A DNA stretch of 64,000 nt from CAWBCR01 sp963787375 (lineage in GTDB: Bacteria > Chloroflexota > Anaerolineae > Aggregatilineales > UBA3940), in contig CAWBCR010000011.1 of the NCBI GenBank assembly GCA_963787375.1, positions 1 to 64,000 of the forward strand, in the 5' to 3' direction. A program made the translations under genes and the position numbers. How positions within the stretch are numbered: the stretch's first letter is position 1; every line of letters begins with the position of its first letter. A model generated the notes under the pieces. That model saw only the letters and a program-made list of their open reading frames with translations, did not search any database and was not told the origin of the DNA. Below are positions 8,003-17,013 of this stretch, in pieces.

Positions 8003-8821
8003 ATGATGAAACGCTATTCCCGCGCTTGCTCCCGTCAGGGGTTGGCGGCGCTAGCAGCTTTGGCAGCGGCCCTGCTGCTGGCCACACCGGCCTACGCGCA
8101 GATGACGCTGGTCAAGGCCAGCCCCACACCCGACTCGACGCTTGCCAGCTCACCCGACAGCGTGACACTGACGTTCAATTTCGTGCTCAGCGATGAGGGT
8201 TCGACGGCTCAGGTGAATGACGAGACCGGCAAACGCGTCGATCTGGACGATGCCCACGTCGATCCGGCCAACCGCTTCAACCTGATCGTCTCGCTCCCGC
8301 CGCTGCCGGAAGGCCACTACACGGTCGCGTACAGCGTGACAGGCCTGGGAAGTTCGGTGATCCTGTCGAATGGCTACCAGTTCAACATCCAGCTACCCGT
8401 CCCGACGCTCTCGATGGTGGCACCGGTCAACGGGCAGGCGTTCGAAGAAGGCCTCATTCCACTTGAAATGCAGGTCCAGTACTTCCCACTCGACGCGCCC
8501 GGCAACCGCATCCTGCTGTATATCGACGGCACGCTGACCAGGCGGCTGCACACGCTGACATACGATATCATCGGCCTGAAACCCGGCGTGCACGAGATCA
8601 AGACGGTCCTCGCGCATAGTGGCAGCCAGGAGCTGACTGACACAACCAACACAGCCTACATCGCCATCGCCCAGCCTGATGTTGAAACGCGCGGGCGGGA
8701 ACTGGCAGCGATTGCGCCACCCGACCCCGGCCTGCAGCTTTCGACTTTACAATGGATCGGGGTTGCCAGCCTCACAGCCATTTTACTGGCTGTCGGATTT
8801 GTGCTGGGGCGGTCGCGGTAA
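8003..8821 (+). CDS. CopC-domain exported, membrane-anchored protein
   Basis: 272 residues. Signal peptide of about 32 residues (basic start, LAALAALAAALLLATPAYA, cleavage after AYA). A CopC/YobA-like beta domain follows: VKASPTPDSTLASSPDSVTL, FNFVLSDEGS, LPEGHYTVAYSVTG. A second beta domain spans about 130-225, and a C-terminal anchor helix (WIGVASLTAILLAVGFVLG) ends in Arg. CopC proteins bind copper outside the membrane, but the N-terminal His of classical CopC is not at the mature start, so copper binding is uncertain. No CopD partner is adjacent. Confidence 0.75.
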   Translation: MMKRYSRACSRQGLAALAALAAALLLATPAYAQMTLVKASPTPDSTLASSPDSVTLTFNFVLSDEGSTAQVNDETGKRVDLDDAHVDPANRFNLIVSLPPLPEGHYTVAYSVTGLGSSVILSNGYQFNIQLPVPTLSMVAPVNGQAFEEGLIPLEMQVQYFPLDAPGNRILLYIDGTLTRRLHTLTYDIIGLKPGVHEIKTVLAHSGSQELTDTTNTAYIAIAQPDVETRGRELAAIAPPDPGLQLSTLQWIGVASLTAILLAVGFVLGRSR

Positions 8822-9577
8822 TCAGCTGATCAGGTCGAAGATCTGCGATGAGATCTTGTGGTCACCGATGAAGACCTGGACCTCATATTTACCCGGCGGC
8901 CAACCGCCCTGCGCCTCGAAAGCGTAATAGAAGCCTGTTCCGTCGCTGCCCCATTCCCAGGCTGCGCTGTCGTTGCGAATGACCACATCGTTCAACAGCA
9001 GCACCGGCGACCAGGACACGCCATTCTGCATGTTCGAAAAGTCAAACCAGAAGTAGATACGTGGAATGCCGGCCGGGAATTCCGTCCCCATACTGACGGG
9101 CTTCAGGTCAGCGGTGATGCCACTTGAGATGCCGGTGATGGTCAGCGTGGCGTTGGCCGGCGGTGTCACCTGCGACTCGATTGTGGCGATGTAGAGTGTG
9201 GGTGTGGCGGTGGGCGTGGCAGGTTGGGTCGGGGTGATGGTAGGCGGCGACGCGGCAGGGGTCCCGGCCAGGGCTGTGGCGGCAGCAGCCGTCGGCGGCG
9301 CGGCCAGCAGCACCGGTGTCGCGCTGGCACGCGCCGGCAGCACGTCCGAAAGCCGGATGGGATTTACAAAGCGGCGCAGCGAGAACGATGCCAGAATTGC
9401 GCCGCCAGCCAGCACCGCCACTATCACCCAGCGCCATGCGGCAGTTGACGCTTTGCGGCGAATGCGGTAATAGGGCGCTTTGCGCGCGCGCTGGATATTG
9501 GCGATAACGTTGATGATGGCGATCAGGATGACCAGACCAAACAGGTAGGGCGCACCGTAGATCAGAACGGCCAGCAT
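8822..9577 (-). CDS. Membrane-anchored protein with Thr/Pro/Ala linker and beta domain
   Basis: Start ATG 9577 (MLAVLIYGAPYLFG), with GGAAGGG upstream; an earlier ATG at 9709 lacks a site and adds residues unlike a signal. Two membrane helices (about 1-25 and 45-65) are followed by a low-complexity Ala/Thr/Pro linker (about 90-130) and a beta-rich extracellular domain of about 115 residues containing YFWFDFSNMQNG and KYEVQVFIGD, resembling an Ig-like accessory fold. The linker style is frequent in Chloroflexota surface proteins. It converges with the CopC-like gene, meeting it end to end. Function unknown. Confidence 0.65.
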   Translation of the reverse strand: MLAVLIYGAPYLFGLVILIAIINVIANIQRARKAPYYRIRRKASTAAWRWVIVAVLAGGAILASFSLRRFVNPIRLSDVLPARASATPVLLAAPPTAAAATALAGTPAASPPTITPTQPATPTATPTLYIATIESQVTPPANATLTITGISSGITADLKPVSMGTEFPAGIPRIYFWFDFSNMQNGVSWSPVLLLNDVVIRNDSAAWEWGSDGTGFYYAFEAQGGWPPGKYEVQVFIGDHKISSQIFDLIS

Positions 9578-9732
9578 CGCGGGACCCTTCCAGAAATCAG
9601 GAGTTGCAACGCGCACTCCCGGTAGTATAACACGATAACGGAAGGTTTTTGTAAGGACTGCCGCATTGCCACCAACCCTACGGCCTGCTACCATATACGC
9701 GGTTGCCACTGCACAAGCGAAAGCGGGATGTG

Positions 9733-12700
9733 ATGCCTACTGTTCTCATTGTCGATGACGAGCCGGAAACTGTTGACATGATGGTTTCCTGGCTTCGGCA
9801 GCAGGGTTTCAAGGTCCTGAGTGCGACCAGCGGCGAGGCCGCCATCAAGCAGGCATCAGCGCATCTCCCCGACCTGATCCTGCTAGACGTGATGATGCCA
9901 GACATCACCGGCATCGAGGTGTGCAAGCGCCTGCGTGGGCAGGAAGCCACCGACCGCATCCCGGTCATCCTGATCACGGCTTTCGATCCATCAGTAGGCC
10001 GTGTCGAAGCGCTGATCGCCGGCGCGACCGACTACATCACCAAACCGATCAACTTCGCCGACCTGCGCGTGCGGCTGCAAACACTGCTGGCGCACCAGGA
10101 AGGTTTTGTCGACCAGGGCCAGCGCCTGCTCGACGAGATGACCCACGCGACGCTGACCATCGTCCCGTGCAGCCTGGTCGCGCTGTTCGCGCTGGATTTC
10201 CCGCCACCGGCGGCTGGTGGGCAAATCGGTGGCCACCAGCAAGGGGAAAAGCGCCGCTGCCGAATTTGCTGCGACGGCGGCGGAAGACGGCGGTGAAATC
10301 TCCATCGCGCTTGAAGACAAAAAGAACCCGCTGGTGCATGTCGCGCTGACCAGCATCCCTGAGTTCAACATGCCGCTTTCCGCGTTCCGAGATCACATCA
10401 GCCGGCCGCTGTATGTAGCCTGCGCGAATCTCGACCTGTATTTTGTGACGCTGCTGCCGGTCCAGGTTTCCGGCACGCCGCTTGGCATGCTGCTGATCGG
10501 CTCTCGCGAGCCAAACGACGTGGAGACGACTCGTGGCCAGCAACTGATGGCAACGGTAGCCAGCCAGGCAGCGACCGTCGTCCATAACACGAGCCTGATG
10601 GAGGCACTCGCCAGGCGAGAGCTTGAGGCTAACCACGACCGCATCTTCCGTAAGACCCTGCTCGACACGATGGCTGATGGGCTGCTGGTATGCAGCACGC
10701 ACGGCCAGGTACGCTTCGCCAACCACCGCCTGTCTATGATGACCGGCTACGATGTTGAAGCGCTGCAAGACATGGCCATCGCGGAGCTGTTTGCGCCGGA
10801 GGACCGCGAGGAACTGCTCAAGGTCGTCACCCACCCCGATCCGCCGCAGACAGCCTCCTTCGAGATGAACTTGCTGTGCGCAAACGGGGACACGATGCCC
10901 GTGCTAACTGTCCAGGCCCGGCAGCCGATCACACAGAATGGAGACGATCAGGAACGAGTTATCGTCATGACCGACCTGACCGATCTCAAGCAGCGCGAGC
11001 AGGCAATTACCCGGCAATCCCAGCAGTTGAGCGCCCTGATCCATGCCACTCAGGCCATCACCTCGACGCTGTCGCTGAACGAGGCCATCCACGCCATTCT
11101 TTCAGAAGCAACCAGCGTGCTCGACGCCACGTCTGCATCGGTGCAGCTACTTACACCGGCAGGCGACGAGCTGGAGTTTCACACCGCCGTCGGTCCCAAT
11201 GCGGATAAGCTGACTGGCGTCACAGTGCCCATCGAGCAGGGCGTCGGTGGATACGTGGTCCGCGAGGGAGAACCGCAGCTTGTGCCTGACGCTTACAACG
11301 ACAGGCGTTTCTACCGCGAGATAGACAAGATCACCGGCAACAAGACCGAATCGATTGCCGCTGTTCCGCTGGTGCTTGACGGCACGACCATTGGCGTGAT
11401 CGAGGTGCTGAACAAGCAGAACGCGGCATTCGACCAGACCGACCTGGAGATACTGGAAAGCCTGGCGCGCTCGGCAGCGGTGGCGCTGGGCAACACCAAG
11501 CTGTACGGCGAAGCGCAGCAGCGGGTCCGCGAGTTAACCGTGCTGCTGACGACCAGCGAAGCGGCTTCGTCAACGCTAGCCATTGAGCAGATTCTGGAAT
11601 CGGTCGCCCGGCAGCTTGGCGAGGCGCTGTCGGCTCAGTGGTGCGCGATCTCATCATGGGATCGGCCAACCGATACAGTCAGGCGGCTGGCAGACATCTC
11701 AGACATCGAGTGGCCGGCCGATCAACCGCACACTGTCGACGTCAGCCAGCAGGCCGACGTGATGGAAGCCATCCAGACCTGCAAGCCGGCTAATCAGACA
11801 CATAGCGATCCCGAAGAGCCCTGGGATATCCTGGGCGCAGTACCGAACAGTGGGCTGACCGCCCGACTGCTGCTGCCGATCACCATCGAGGAGAGCGTCT
11901 TCGGGCTGGCCGAGATGTGCCACTATGTGGAGCAGGAGTTGTTTTCCGACGAGGATGTCGAGCGCTGCTTGACCACGCTGATTGCCTGGCAGCAATCATT
12001 GGAGCTGCCGGAATTGTGGAGCGAGGCCGATAATGCCAGGCAACTGGCATCGCGCCTGCTGCGGGTAACGGGCGCGTCGACCGTCTCGGTGTTCGCTTAC
12101 GACGCGGATATGCAATCCCTGCTACCACTGCACCAGATCAGCAAGGTGGTGTGGCCGCTGGAGAAAGGGCCCTCTTACCCGCTGGACAACATCAGCCTGC
12201 GGCGCGTGGCGCTGATCGAGCGCACCCCGGTGACGGTTGACCTGGCCCGGGCGGAGCTTTCCAACTCAGACCGGCAGGCCCTGCCGCGTACTGAAGGAGC
12301 GATGCTGATCACGCCGCTCATGGGACGCGGCGAGGCTATCGGGCTGGTCGAGTTGCTGGATATCAACCCTGGAAGGCGCTTTACCGACGACGATCTCTCG
12401 CTGGCCCAGGCCATCGGAAACGTGGTGGGCAATGCCCTCCAGAACGCGCGGCTGTATGGGACGCTGTTGTGGCGCGCGGCGCAGCTCGAAGCAGCCTACA
12501 ATGACCTGCAGGAGGCCGACCGCCTCAAAGCTGAGTGGATTCAGAACGTCTCGCACGAGCTGCGCACACCGCTCACGTCGATCATGGGCTACGTCGACCT
12601 GCTGCTGGAAGGCGACCTGGGCCCGCTGACAGACGACCAGCGCGAGGCGATTGAGATCATCATTGGCAAGGGCCGCCAGCTTGCGGCGCTGGTCAACGAC

Positions 12701-13246
12701 ATGCTGACCATCCAGAAGATCGAGCGCGGGCAGCTCGACCGCGCGCAGGTCCCGATCCAGGAGCTTATCGATGGGGCGGTGCAGGCGCTCGAGCCGATGG
12801 CGCAGCAGACAGGCATCAAGATCGTCACCCGCTACCGGGGGGACCCTGAGACGATCTATGCCGACGCACGGCTGCTGTCTCAGGCCGTCGAGCACCTGTT
12901 GAGCAACGCCATCAAATTCTCGCCGAAGGGCAGCGAGGTACTGATCCAGGTTGAGGATATCGGACCCGCGGTGCAGGCCGAGATCATCGACCACGGGATC
13001 GGAATCCCTGTCGAGGAGCAGGATAAAATCTGGCGGCGCTTCTACCAGATCGACGGCAGCATGACCCGCCAGTTTGGCGGAACCGGGCTGGGGTTGGCTG
13101 TCGTCAAACAGGTGATCGAGAAACACGGCGGGCGCGTGTGGGTGCGCAGCGAGCCGGGCAACGGCAGTCACTTCGGCTTTATCCTGCCCAAGCAGAACTC
13201 GCGCACAGAGCCGCAGGACACGCCCGAACAGCCAGCCGACGCCTGA
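9733..13246 (+). CDS. Receiver-GAF-PAS-GAF histidine kinase (one frameshift near 10207)
   Basis: N-terminal receiver (TVLIVDDEPETVD; phospho-Asp in LILLDVMMPD; Lys in YITKPINF), then a GAF-like domain interrupted by a frameshift where CCC near 10202 should probably be CC. The continuation is GAF, PAS (LDTMADGLLVCSTHGQVRFA), at least three GAF-like domains, HisKA (VSHELRTPLTSIMGY) and HATPase (N box LLSNAIKFS, GIGIP, GGTGLGLAVV). About 1,170 residues once joined, no membrane segments: a soluble sensor. Followed on the same strand by a small membrane protein and a NarL-type regulator, a plausible partner. An alternative is two genes (response regulator plus kinase). Confidence 0.8.
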
Positions 13247-13275
13247 CCCGACACGAAAGGACGTCTCGCAAGCTG

Positions 13276-13647
13276 ATGTCACTTACACAGATCCACGGCC
13301 TGTTAAGCCGCGCCATTATGCTCTATACGCTGATCATTGCCGGGTTCGCCGGACTGCACCTGCTGCGCAAGCGGGAGATCGGTGGCGACTTCTGGGGCGC
13401 GGTGATCCTTGGCGAGGGACTGATCGTCGCGCAGGGCATCCTGGGCGTCGTCTTGCTGATCGAAGGGCTGGCACCGGCCCGCCTGATCCACATCCTGTAT
13501 GGTATCGTCGCCATGATCACCTGGCCAGCCGTGTTTGCCTTCACCAAAGGCGGCACCACGCGGCGTGAGACGCTGTACTGGCTGCTGTTGAGCGTGTTCC
13601 TGTTCGGCATCAGCCTGCGGGCGATGACGACGGCGGTCGCCCATTAG
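13276..13647 (+). CDS. Small four-helix membrane protein
   Basis: 123 residues from ATG 13276. Hydrophobic segments: ending at LYTLIIAGFAGLHLL, GAVILGEGLIVAQGILGVVLLI, LIHILYGIVAMITWPAVFAF and ETLYWLLLSVFLFGISL. A conserved-looking H-x-x-Y-G sits in helix 3. No recognised family. It lies 29 bases after the histidine kinase and 10 bases before the regulator gene on the same strand, so it is probably cotranscribed and possibly linked to signalling. Confidence 0.7.
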   Translation: MSLTQIHGLLSRAIMLYTLIIAGFAGLHLLRKREIGGDFWGAVILGEGLIVAQGILGVVLLIEGLAPARLIHILYGIVAMITWPAVFAFTKGGTTRRETLYWLLLSVFLFGISLRAMTTAVAH

Positions 13648-13657
13648 CAGCAGCGCC

Positions 13658-14293
13658 ATGGCCGGGGACCTGCGGGTGCTGGTGATCGCAGACGACCCGC
13701 TGGCGCGAGCCGGGCTGGCCATGCTGGTCGAGCAGCAGCCTGGCCTGGACGTGGTGGCGCGCATCGGGGGCGCAGCCAGCTTAGCTGACGACCTCGCCGT
13801 GTTTGCGCCGGACATCATCGTATGGGACCTCGGCTGGCCGCCCGATCTCGCCGACAGGCTGGAGCAGCTTGCCAGCCTGTCCGAAGATGCGCCGCCGGTC
13901 GTCGCGCTGCTGCCTGATTCTGACGCCGCCGCCGGAGCGTGGTCGGCGGGTGCAGTTGGGCTGCTGCTGCGCGACGCCTCCCCGGAGCAGCTTGTAGCCG
14001 CGCTGACCGCCGCCACGCAGGGCCTGATTGTCATGACACCCGATCTGGTTGATACCCTGCTGCCAACCCAATCTGCCACCGAATCACTCCCTGACGAGGA
14101 TCTGACCCCCCGTGAGATCGAAGTGCTGCAGCTGCTGGTTGAGGGCCTGTCGAACCGGGCTATCGCCAGCCGGCTGGACATCAGCGAGCACACCGTCAAG
14201 TACCATGTCAACGCCATTATGAGCAAGCTCAACGCGCAAAGCCGCACCGAGGCCGTGGTACGTGCCGCCCGGCTGGGTCTGATCGCGCTGTAG
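13658..14293 (+). CDS. NarL/LuxR-family response regulator
   Basis: 211 residues. Receiver domain (VLVIADDPLARAGLAMLVEQ; candidate phospho-Asp in IIVWDLGWPP) followed by a LuxR-type HTH: LTPREIEVLQLLVEGLSNRA, IASRLDISEHTVKYHVNAIM, then SKLNAQSRTEAVVRAARLGL. The canonical receiver Lys is replaced in the GLLLRDAS region, as in many NarL-type atypical receivers. A DNA-binding transcription regulator, likely output of the upstream kinase given the gene order. Confidence 0.9.
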   Translation: MAGDLRVLVIADDPLARAGLAMLVEQQPGLDVVARIGGAASLADDLAVFAPDIIVWDLGWPPDLADRLEQLASLSEDAPPVVALLPDSDAAAGAWSAGAVGLLLRDASPEQLVAALTAATQGLIVMTPDLVDTLLPTQSATESLPDEDLTPREIEVLQLLVEGLSNRAIASRLDISEHTVKYHVNAIMSKLNAQSRTEAVVRAARLGLIAL

Positions 14294-14417
14294 CCCACCC
14301 CCTACCCTTTTTACCAGGCCCTACCCCACCCATTGGCTGATCCGCACGCCCTCCCCCATTGGGATAATAGAAGTACATAAACACGCTTTGCCACGGGAAG
14401 ACCCATGGGGGAATAGC

Positions 14418-15395
14418 ATGGCAGACACATTGCAGAGCTTTTCGGATTCGGTAGTAGCTGTGGTCGAGAAGGCCGGCGCGAGCGTCGTCACAGTCGACGG
14501 GCGCAACCGCCTACCGGCCAGCGGCATCGTGTGGTCGGCGGATGGCGTGATCGTCACCGCGAACCACGTGGTACAGCGCGACGAGGACATCCAAATCGGC
14601 CTGCCCGGCGGCGAGATGATCGCCGCAACGCTGGCAGGCCGCGACCCGGCCTCCGACATCGCTGTGCTGCGCGTCGACGCGGGCGGGCTGACCCCCGCCG
14701 CATGGATCGACAGCACGCTGAAGGTCGGGCAGGTGGTGCTGGCGCTGGGCCGTCCAGGGACGAGCATCCAGGCCGACATGGGCATGATCGGCGGGCTGCT
14801 GAGCATCGGCGCAGCGCCCCGCGACGAGGAAGAGGCAGCGCCAGCCGGGCGGCGCGGCGGGCATCACCGCCGCCGGGCATGGTTCGAGGGCAGTTGGCCG
14901 CTGGGCAGCCGGGGGCTTGACGTGTACATCCGGACCGGGATCACGATGTACCCCGGCTTCTCCGGCGGCGCGCTGGTGGACGCCAGCGGGCAGACCATCG
15001 GCATGAACACCTCGGCGCTAATGCGCGGCACGCCGCTGACGCTCCCAGTGAACGTTCTGCAGCGGGTCGTCAGCGCGTTGCTTGAGAACGGCCACATGCG
15101 CCAGGGCTACTTGGGGGTAAGCAGCCAGCCAGTACGGCTGCCAGACACACTGGCAGCGGAGATCGGCCAGAGCACGGGTGTACTGCTGGTCGGCGTGGAG
15201 CCGGACAGCCCGGCTGCCGCGGCGGGGTTGATGCTGGGCGACACCATCGTCGCGCTGGACGGTGAGCCGGTGCACACGCTCGACGACCTGCTGGCGCTGC
15301 TGTCCGGCGACCGCGTGGGTAAGGCGGTGCCGGTGCGCATCGTGCGCGGCGGGCAGGTCCAGGAGGTCACTGTGACCATCGGCGAGCGGGCCTGA
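14418..15395 (+). CDS. HtrA/DegP-like trypsin-fold serine protease with PDZ domain
   Basis: 325 residues from ATG 14418, with a GGGGGAA site upstream and a GATAAT -10 box at 14363. Catalytic triad visible: His in TANHVV, Asp in ASDIAVLR, Ser in GFSGGAL (usual GNSGG). One PDZ domain (YLGVSSQPV to ITV) ends the protein. No clear signal peptide or N-terminal helix, unusual for HtrA, so a cytoplasmic or peripheral quality-control protease is possible. An Arg/His-rich insert (AGRRGGHHRRRAW) lies before the Ser. Same strand as the signalling genes, 124 bases downstream. Confidence 0.85.
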   Translation: MADTLQSFSDSVVAVVEKAGASVVTVDGRNRLPASGIVWSADGVIVTANHVVQRDEDIQIGLPGGEMIAATLAGRDPASDIAVLRVDAGGLTPAAWIDSTLKVGQVVLALGRPGTSIQADMGMIGGLLSIGAAPRDEEEAAPAGRRGGHHRRRAWFEGSWPLGSRGLDVYIRTGITMYPGFSGGALVDASGQTIGMNTSALMRGTPLTLPVNVLQRVVSALLENGHMRQGYLGVSSQPVRLPDTLAAEIGQSTGVLLVGVEPDSPAAAAGLMLGDTIVALDGEPVHTLDDLLALLSGDRVGKAVPVRIVRGGQVQEVTVTIGERA

Positions 15396-15428
15396 ATCCA
15401 GGGTAAAACGCTTTGCGACAGCACAGCC

Positions 15429-15463
15429 AGGGGCAGCGTCCGGCAGCGGGCGCTGCCCCTTTG
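15429..15463 (+). terminator. Intrinsic terminator after the HtrA-like gene
   Basis: AGGGGCAGCG (15429-15438) pairs with CGCTGCCCCT (15451-15460), followed by a short T-rich tail. Confidence 0.65.
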
Positions 15464-15492
15464 CAATTTAGACCGATTCCATCCGGAAACCC

Positions 15493-15521
15493 TTGACAGT
15501 ATAGAACGTTCGTGCTAATCT
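15493..15521 (+). promoter_or_regulatory. Promoter 1 of the ABC exporter leader
   Basis: TTGACA (15493-15498), 17-base spacer, TAATCT (15516-15521). Confidence 0.6.
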
Positions 15522-15551
15522 GATAGATGATCCAGGCCCTGCCCCACGATC

Positions 15552-15580
15552 TTGACATCTAACTTGCGTTGGGCTACACT
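15552..15580 (+). promoter_or_regulatory. Promoter 2 of the ABC exporter leader
   Basis: TTGACA (15552-15557), 17-base spacer, TACACT (15575-15580), 59 bases after promoter 1. Transcripts from either would carry the leader ORF and both terminators. Confidence 0.65.
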
Positions 15581-15612
15581 TGCCTCATCTTGACGAAAGG
15601 AGGCAGGCGAAC

Positions 15613-15708
15613 ATGGATCAGTTCTTCTTCATGAACACACCTATCCGGCGTTCTGAGGCAGCCGTTTATGGCGGTAGCCTGGGGTGTGATGCGCCTGCTG
15701 ACTGTTGA
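15613..15708 (+). CDS. 31-residue leader peptide upstream of ABC exporter
   Basis: ATG 15613 with a near-perfect AAAGGAGG site nine bases upstream. It starts MDQFFFMNTPIRR and ends CDAPADC. Three consecutive Phe codons follow Gln. Placed after two promoters and just before two intrinsic terminators, it looks like a regulatory leader peptide whose translation could steer terminator formation, as for other drug-transporter leaders. A second overlapping frame (ATG 15689 to stop 15841, 50 codons) runs across both hairpins and could be translationally coupled, but its sequence is dictated by the hairpin arms. Confidence 0.55.
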   Translation: MDQFFFMNTPIRRSEAAVYGGSLGCDAPADC

Positions 15709-15734
15709 CGCCGCGCTGCTGCGCGAGATCACCA

Positions 15735-15768
15735 GCCGTGGGCCGCTTCACCGCCGCCCACGGTTTTT
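15735..15768 (+). terminator. Leader terminator 1 (attenuator candidate)
   Basis: CCGTGGGC (15736-15743) pairs with GCCCACGG (15756-15763), then TTTTT. Its arms are repeated in terminator 2. Confidence 0.7.
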
Positions 15769-15792
15769 ATTTGGAGAGACTGTATATCTCCT

Positions 15793-15825
15793 GCCGTGGG
15801 CAAAAGGTCGCCGCCCACGGCTTTT
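15793..15825 (+). terminator. Leader terminator 2, same arms as terminator 1
   Basis: GCCGTGGGC (15793-15801) pairs with GCCCACGGC (15813-15821), then TTTT. Cross-pairing with the arms of terminator 1 is possible. Confidence 0.65.
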
Positions 15826-15891
15826 GTGTCGCGCACAGTAAAGCATGTCGAGCGCGCTGGCTATTGGATGGAATCGCAGGAGAGAATGAGC

Positions 15892-17013
15892 ATGGCTACC
15901 ACCGTCACCGAACCGAAGATCAAAACGGCAGACCGCCTGATTTCCACCGCAGACGACAGACATGATGGCAGGAGACACATGGACGAATCGTACTCGATCC
16001 AGACGCGCGATCTGGGGCGTATCTATAAGCTGCGCGGCCCCAAGCGCAAGGACGACCCGAAGGAAGTCGTCGCGCTGCAGGACGTCAGCCTCGGCGTGCG
16101 GCCTGGTGAGCTGTTCGGGCTGCTGGGCCCGAACGGCGCTGGCAAGACGACGCTGATCAAGATTCTGGCAACGCTGCTGCTACCCACCAGCGGCGAAGCG
16201 TACGTCGATGGGCTGGACGTGGTCACCGAGATGGGCGAGGTCCGTCGCCAGATCGCGATGGTCAGCGGCGGCGAAACGAGCGGCTACGGCCTGCTCACCG
16301 TCGAGGAAAACCTGTGGATGTTCGCCCGTTTTTGCGGGCTGGACAACAAGACTGCCCGCGAGCGCATCAACAGTATGCTCGAAGTGGTGGGCATCGCCGA
16401 CCGCAAGCGGACCAAAATCTCCGACCTCTCGACCGGCCTGCGGCAGAAGATGAACTTTATCCGCGGCTTCATCAGCGACCCGAACGTGGTGTTCCTCGAC
16501 GAGCCGACGCTGGGTCTCGACGTGAACGCCGCCCGCGACGTGCGCAGCTTCATCAAGCAGTGGATGCACGACAATCCGGAGTGCACCGTGCTGCTGACGA
16601 CGCACTACATGGCCGAGGCCGACGAGCTCTGCGACCGGCTGGCGATCATCGACCGCGGCAGCCTGTTGGCGGTCGATACGCCGGAAGCCTTGAAGCGCAG
16701 CCTCCAGCGCGAGGCGATCTTCAAGCTCAAGGTCGAGCCACTGGGGCGGCGTCCCAGCCGCGACGAGATGATCGAGGCGGTCAGGGGCGTCAAGCAAGTG
16801 ATGGTCTCTGAGCACAACACGCACACCGAGCTTCAGTTGATGCTGGAGGCGGAAGACGTGCTGTCCGACGTGCTCCAGCACCTCGGCGGGCGCGGCTCCA
16901 GCCTGATCTCGCTGGAGAAGCAGGAGCCGTCGCTGGAGGACGTGTTCGTCTCGCTGGTGGGCCGCGCGCTGGATGTGGACACCTCGCACGACGCGGAGGA
17001 CGAGAATGAGTAG
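15892..17013 (+). CDS. ABC-2 type exporter ATP-binding protein (DrrA-like)
   Basis: Walker A GPNGAGKTT, Q-loop region around VSGGETSGYG, signature LSTGLRQK (a variant of LSGGQ), Walker B VVFLDEPTLGLD and switch His in LLTTHYMAEADELCDR. The C-terminal region of about 80 residues is typical of drug/lipid exporter ATPases. Two starts are credible: 15892 (CAGGAGAG upstream) and 15979 (CAGGAGA, MDESYSIQ), the second beginning directly at the domain. First gene of a three-gene operon; the permease gene overlaps its stop by eight bases. Expression probably controlled by the leader. Substrate unknown. Confidence 0.9.
   Translation: MATTVTEPKIKTADRLISTADDRHDGRRHMDESYSIQTRDLGRIYKLRGPKRKDDPKEVVALQDVSLGVRPGELFGLLGPNGAGKTTLIKILATLLLPTSGEAYVDGLDVVTEMGEVRRQIAMVSGGETSGYGLLTVEENLWMFARFCGLDNKTARERINSMLEVVGIADRKRTKISDLSTGLRQKMNFIRGFISDPNVVFLDEPTLGLDVNAARDVRSFIKQWMHDNPECTVLLTTHYMAEADELCDRLAIIDRGSLLAVDTPEALKRSLQREAIFKLKVEPLGRRPSRDEMIEAVRGVKQVMVSEHNTHTELQLMLEAEDVLSDVLQHLGGRGSSLISLEKQEPSLEDVFVSLVGRALDVDTSHDAEDENE

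Noticed and set aside
12266..13282. 338-codon minus strand open frame opposite the histidine kinase
   Set aside because: Antisense to HisKA/HATPase motifs that are clearly coding on the + strand.
14418..15395. Inactive HtrA because GNSGG is GFSGG
   Set aside because: The catalytic Ser and flanking Gly residues are kept; His and Asp are also present.
15689..15841. 50-codon ORF across both leader terminators as an independent protein gene
   Set aside because: Its sequence is largely fixed by the repeated hairpin arms (RRPR twice) and it overlaps the better leader ORF; kept only as a remark.
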